Assembly: GCA_030619345.1 (NCBI GenBank)
Contig: JAUXBO010000096.1
Span: 1 to 8,167, forward strand
DNA from: Candidatus Zixiibacteriota bacterium
Lineage (GTDB): Bacteria > Zixibacteria > MSB-5A5 > GN15 > FEB-12
DNA length: 8,167 bases
Reading direction: 5' to 3'
Shown: positions 7,199 to 8,167 of the stretch, in pieces
Numbering within the stretch: position 1 is the stretch's first letter
Layout: each line of letters begins with the position of its first letter
The notes under the pieces: model-generated
Databases searched by the model: none
Seen by the model: the letters and a program-made list of their open reading frames with translations, nothing else
Told to the model about the DNA's origin: nothing
Position numbers and translations under genes: made by a program

Positions 7199-7510
7199 TT
7201 AATCCTCTTCTAAGTGACCGATCAGTTTGTCAGCAATCTCGATTCGAACATCATTTCGATCGTAATATCCGTTGGCGATTCTTTCCCGGACCTGATCAAG
7301 ACGTGTCTGCCCAAGTTCGGTTTCGGTTTCGGTTTTGGCCGTTGACAGCGTCCGGGAGGTGTCGGCCAGATCGGCCAATCTCTTCCTGGCTTGCAGCGAA
7401 ATCGAGACTGTGTCCTTTTTTTTCGCCGACCCTTCTGTCTTTACTTCCTTACTTTCCTGCTTTGGCTGATTTGTCAGCAAAGCGTTTTCTTTCACTGGTC
7501 CGATTTCCAT
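7199..7510 (-). CDS. flgM: FlgM-like anti-sigma-28 factor
   Basis: 103 residues, close to the usual FlgM length of about 90-100. FlgM binds the flagellar sigma factor FliA (sigma-28) and is exported through the finished hook to release late gene expression. Evidence: a disordered polar N-terminal half; a DTVSISLQARKRL segment (33-45) resembling the conserved 'v-iS--a' stretch; and a C-terminal helical region LDQVRERIANGYYDRNDVRIEIADKLI (71-97) that matches the FlgM pattern of VREIKARIANGTY-like and IAxxLL helices that grip sigma-28. Start: the ATG at 7510 has AGGTGG (7520-7515) 4 bases upstream. A TTG at 7549 would add 13 residues but would sit in a hairpin and lacks a ribosome binding site. 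A Thr-Glu repeat lies at 60-65. It follows the FlgN-like gene. Identity rests on the C-terminal pattern and context. Confidence 0.78.
   Translation of the reverse strand: MEIGPVKENALLTNQPKQESKEVKTEGSAKKKDTVSISLQARKRLADLADTSRTLSTAKTETETELGQTRLDQVRERIANGYYDRNDVRIEIADKLIGHLEED
7316..7338 (-). repeat. Short hexanucleotide repeat inside flgM
   Basis: On the plus strand TTCGG is followed by TTTCGG, TTTCGG and TTTTGG, giving three to four near-identical 6-base units. They encode Thr-Glu repeats (KTETETE) in the linker between the N-terminal part and the sigma-binding helices. Gain or loss of a unit would keep the frame. Confidence 0.7.
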
Positions 7511-7540
7511 CTTTCCACCTTTCACTTCCAATTGAAGGCG

Positions 7541-7556
7541 CCCGGACAATTCCGGG
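7541..7556 (-). promoter_or_regulatory. Perfect hairpin upstream of flgM
   Basis: On the minus strand CCCGGA (7556-7551) and TCCGGG (7546-7541) form a perfect 6-bp GC-rich stem with an ATTG loop. It lies in the 58-base gap between the flgN-like stop (7569) and the flgM-like ATG (7510). No U-tract follows, so it is not a standard terminator. It may affect mRNA stability or access to the flgM ribosome binding site about 20 bases on. The role is unknown. Confidence 0.55.
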
Positions 7557-7568
7557 TTTTCTCACTAA

Positions 7569-8024
7569 TTACTGTTTACCATCTACAAATTGCGGCGAGG
7601 GCGACACATCCGTGCCAATGTACTGCAGGATCTTTTTGCTATTTCTTAGTTCGCCCATTTCTTCCTTTATTCGATCATAACGATCTTTGATATATATTTC
7701 GCTGTCCTCTACCAGCTTGACGTTCTTCTTGATGAGTGTCGCAATGCTGTTTATCAGTTTCTTCACACCGGGAAGGACCGAAGCCATTTTGAAAAGTTTT
7801 GGATTCTTGTCCCTGATAGTGGCAATCTTTTCTTCCGAGCGTTTGATCCGGCGGTGGCAGCGCTCAATTTCCGAGTAGAGATCGAGCAGATTGTCATCGC
7901 GGCTGAACTTGATCTGATCACGCTGCTTGTCCAGCATGATATAAAGTGACTGATAAAACGAGTACTCTTCCTTTAAAATGAAGATCAACTCTCTTTCCAA
8001 CTGGTTGATGTCTCTTAAGTCCAT
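7569..8024 (-). CDS. flgN: FlgN-like flagellar export chaperone
   Basis: 151 residues, nearly all helical and heptad-like, with no signal peptide or membrane segment, typical of FlgN (usually 130-160 residues). FlgN chaperones the hook-filament junction proteins FlgK and FlgL to the flagellar export gate. Seen: an N-terminal helix LERELIFILKEEYSFYQSLYIMLDKQRDQI (9-38), where FlgN proteins carry an 'E...L..L..LL..E...L' pattern; a long central coiled coil; and a C-terminal ILQYIGTDVSPSPQFVDGKQ resembling the 'Y......spRFiD..g' end of FlgN, the substrate-binding segment. Start: the ATG at 8024 has AGGA (8033-8030) 5 bases upstream. A TTG at 8054 would add 10 residues and overlap the upstream gene. 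The primary sequence is divergent, so the call depends on pattern plus the adjacent FlgM-like gene. Confidence 0.75.
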   Translation of the reverse strand: MDLRDINQLERELIFILKEEYSFYQSLYIMLDKQRDQIKFSRDDNLLDLYSEIERCHRRIKRSEEKIATIRDKNPKLFKMASVLPGVKKLINSIATLIKKNVKLVEDSEIYIKDRYDRIKEEMGELRNSKKILQYIGTDVSPSPQFVDGKQ

Positions 8025-8037
8025 GTTGATCCTATCG

Positions 8038-8167
8038 TCAGGCGGTGGTAGCAAATTCTGGCGTGTCGGACGTGGCTTTCCGTTCAGGATTGCCAGTATC
8101 CAAGCTCGCCTCTTGTTGTTTCAAACCGGCCCAGCCTTCTCTAAGGTTGTCCAGTATGCTTATAATA
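8038..8167 (-). CDS. C-terminal end of an unidentified protein, 5' part outside the window
   Basis: The last 42 codons of a gene ending in TGA at 8040-8038, 13 bases before the FlgN-like start. This is the only minus-strand frame that stays open across these 130 bases; the other two contain stops. The visible protein is polar and flexible (IISILDNLREGWAGLKQQEA, then a Pro/Thr/Ala-rich tail ending FATTA). I do not recognise it. From its place before flgN/flgM it may be another flagellar gene such as a FlgJ-type rod-binding protein, but the residues seen do not prove this. Confidence 0.55.
   Translation of the reverse strand, partial: IISILDNLREGWAGLKQQEASLDTGNPERKATSDTPEFATTA

Noticed and set aside
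7120..7680. Plus-strand open frame of 186 codons opposite the HDOD, flgM and flgN genes
   Set aside because: It spans three minus-strand genes that have ribosome binding sites and family patterns; its translation looks like low-complexity antisense sequence.
7569..8054. Starting the FlgN-like protein at the TTG at 8054
   Set aside because: It overlaps the upstream gene's end and has no clear ribosome binding site, whereas the ATG at 8024 has AGGA at good spacing.
1..8167. CRISPR arrays, insertion sequences, integrase genes or phage genes
   Set aside because: No direct-repeat arrays, transposase-like proteins or terminal inverted repeats were seen, and tRNA-Val shows no adjacent integrase or duplicated 3' end.

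Overview
The window reads as a stretch of a bacterial chromosome with every supported gene on the minus strand. It joins the end of a flagellar gene cluster (right side, transcribed first) to a classic translation operon (left side). The proteins are ordinary bacterial types. A flagellar export chaperone plus an FlgM-type anti-sigma factor, an HDOD protein, a CCA-encoded tRNA-Val and the thrS-infC-rpmI-rplT-pheS-pheT gene order suggest a flagellated, probably Gram-negative bacterium of middling GC. The exact phylum cannot be fixed from this sequence; a deltaproteobacterial-like or uncultivated FCB-type lineage is only a guess.

Right part (8167 down to 6305): the last 42 codons of an unidentified gene, then a FlgN-like chaperone, an FlgM-like anti-sigma-28 factor and an HDOD-domain protein, closely spaced and in one direction. 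FlgN and FlgM together control late flagellar assembly: FlgN-type proteins chaperone the hook-filament junction proteins, and FlgM holds sigma-28 inactive until the hook is finished. The HDOD protein at the end of this run is a candidate signalling partner, but only by position.

Middle (6304 to 6034): 142 bases without a gene separate the HDOD gene from a tRNA-Val(GAC). They hold a near-consensus sigma-70 promoter (TTGACA, 17-bp spacer, TATTAT). After the tRNA comes a strong stem-loop with a U-rich tail, just before thrS. It could end the tRNA transcript or act as an attenuator for the operon downstream.

Left part (6021 to 1): threonyl-tRNA synthetase, initiation factor IF3, ribosomal proteins L35 and L20, and the alpha and (truncated by the window edge) beta chains of phenylalanyl-tRNA synthetase. 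Gaps are from -1 to 24 bases, so this is one operon. The most notable point is that infC appears to start at an AUC codon behind a strong Shine-Dalgarno sequence, the kind of rare start that lets IF3 repress its own translation. IF3 also carries an extra charged tail of about 40 residues. I see no mobile element, CRISPR array or clearly new system here.
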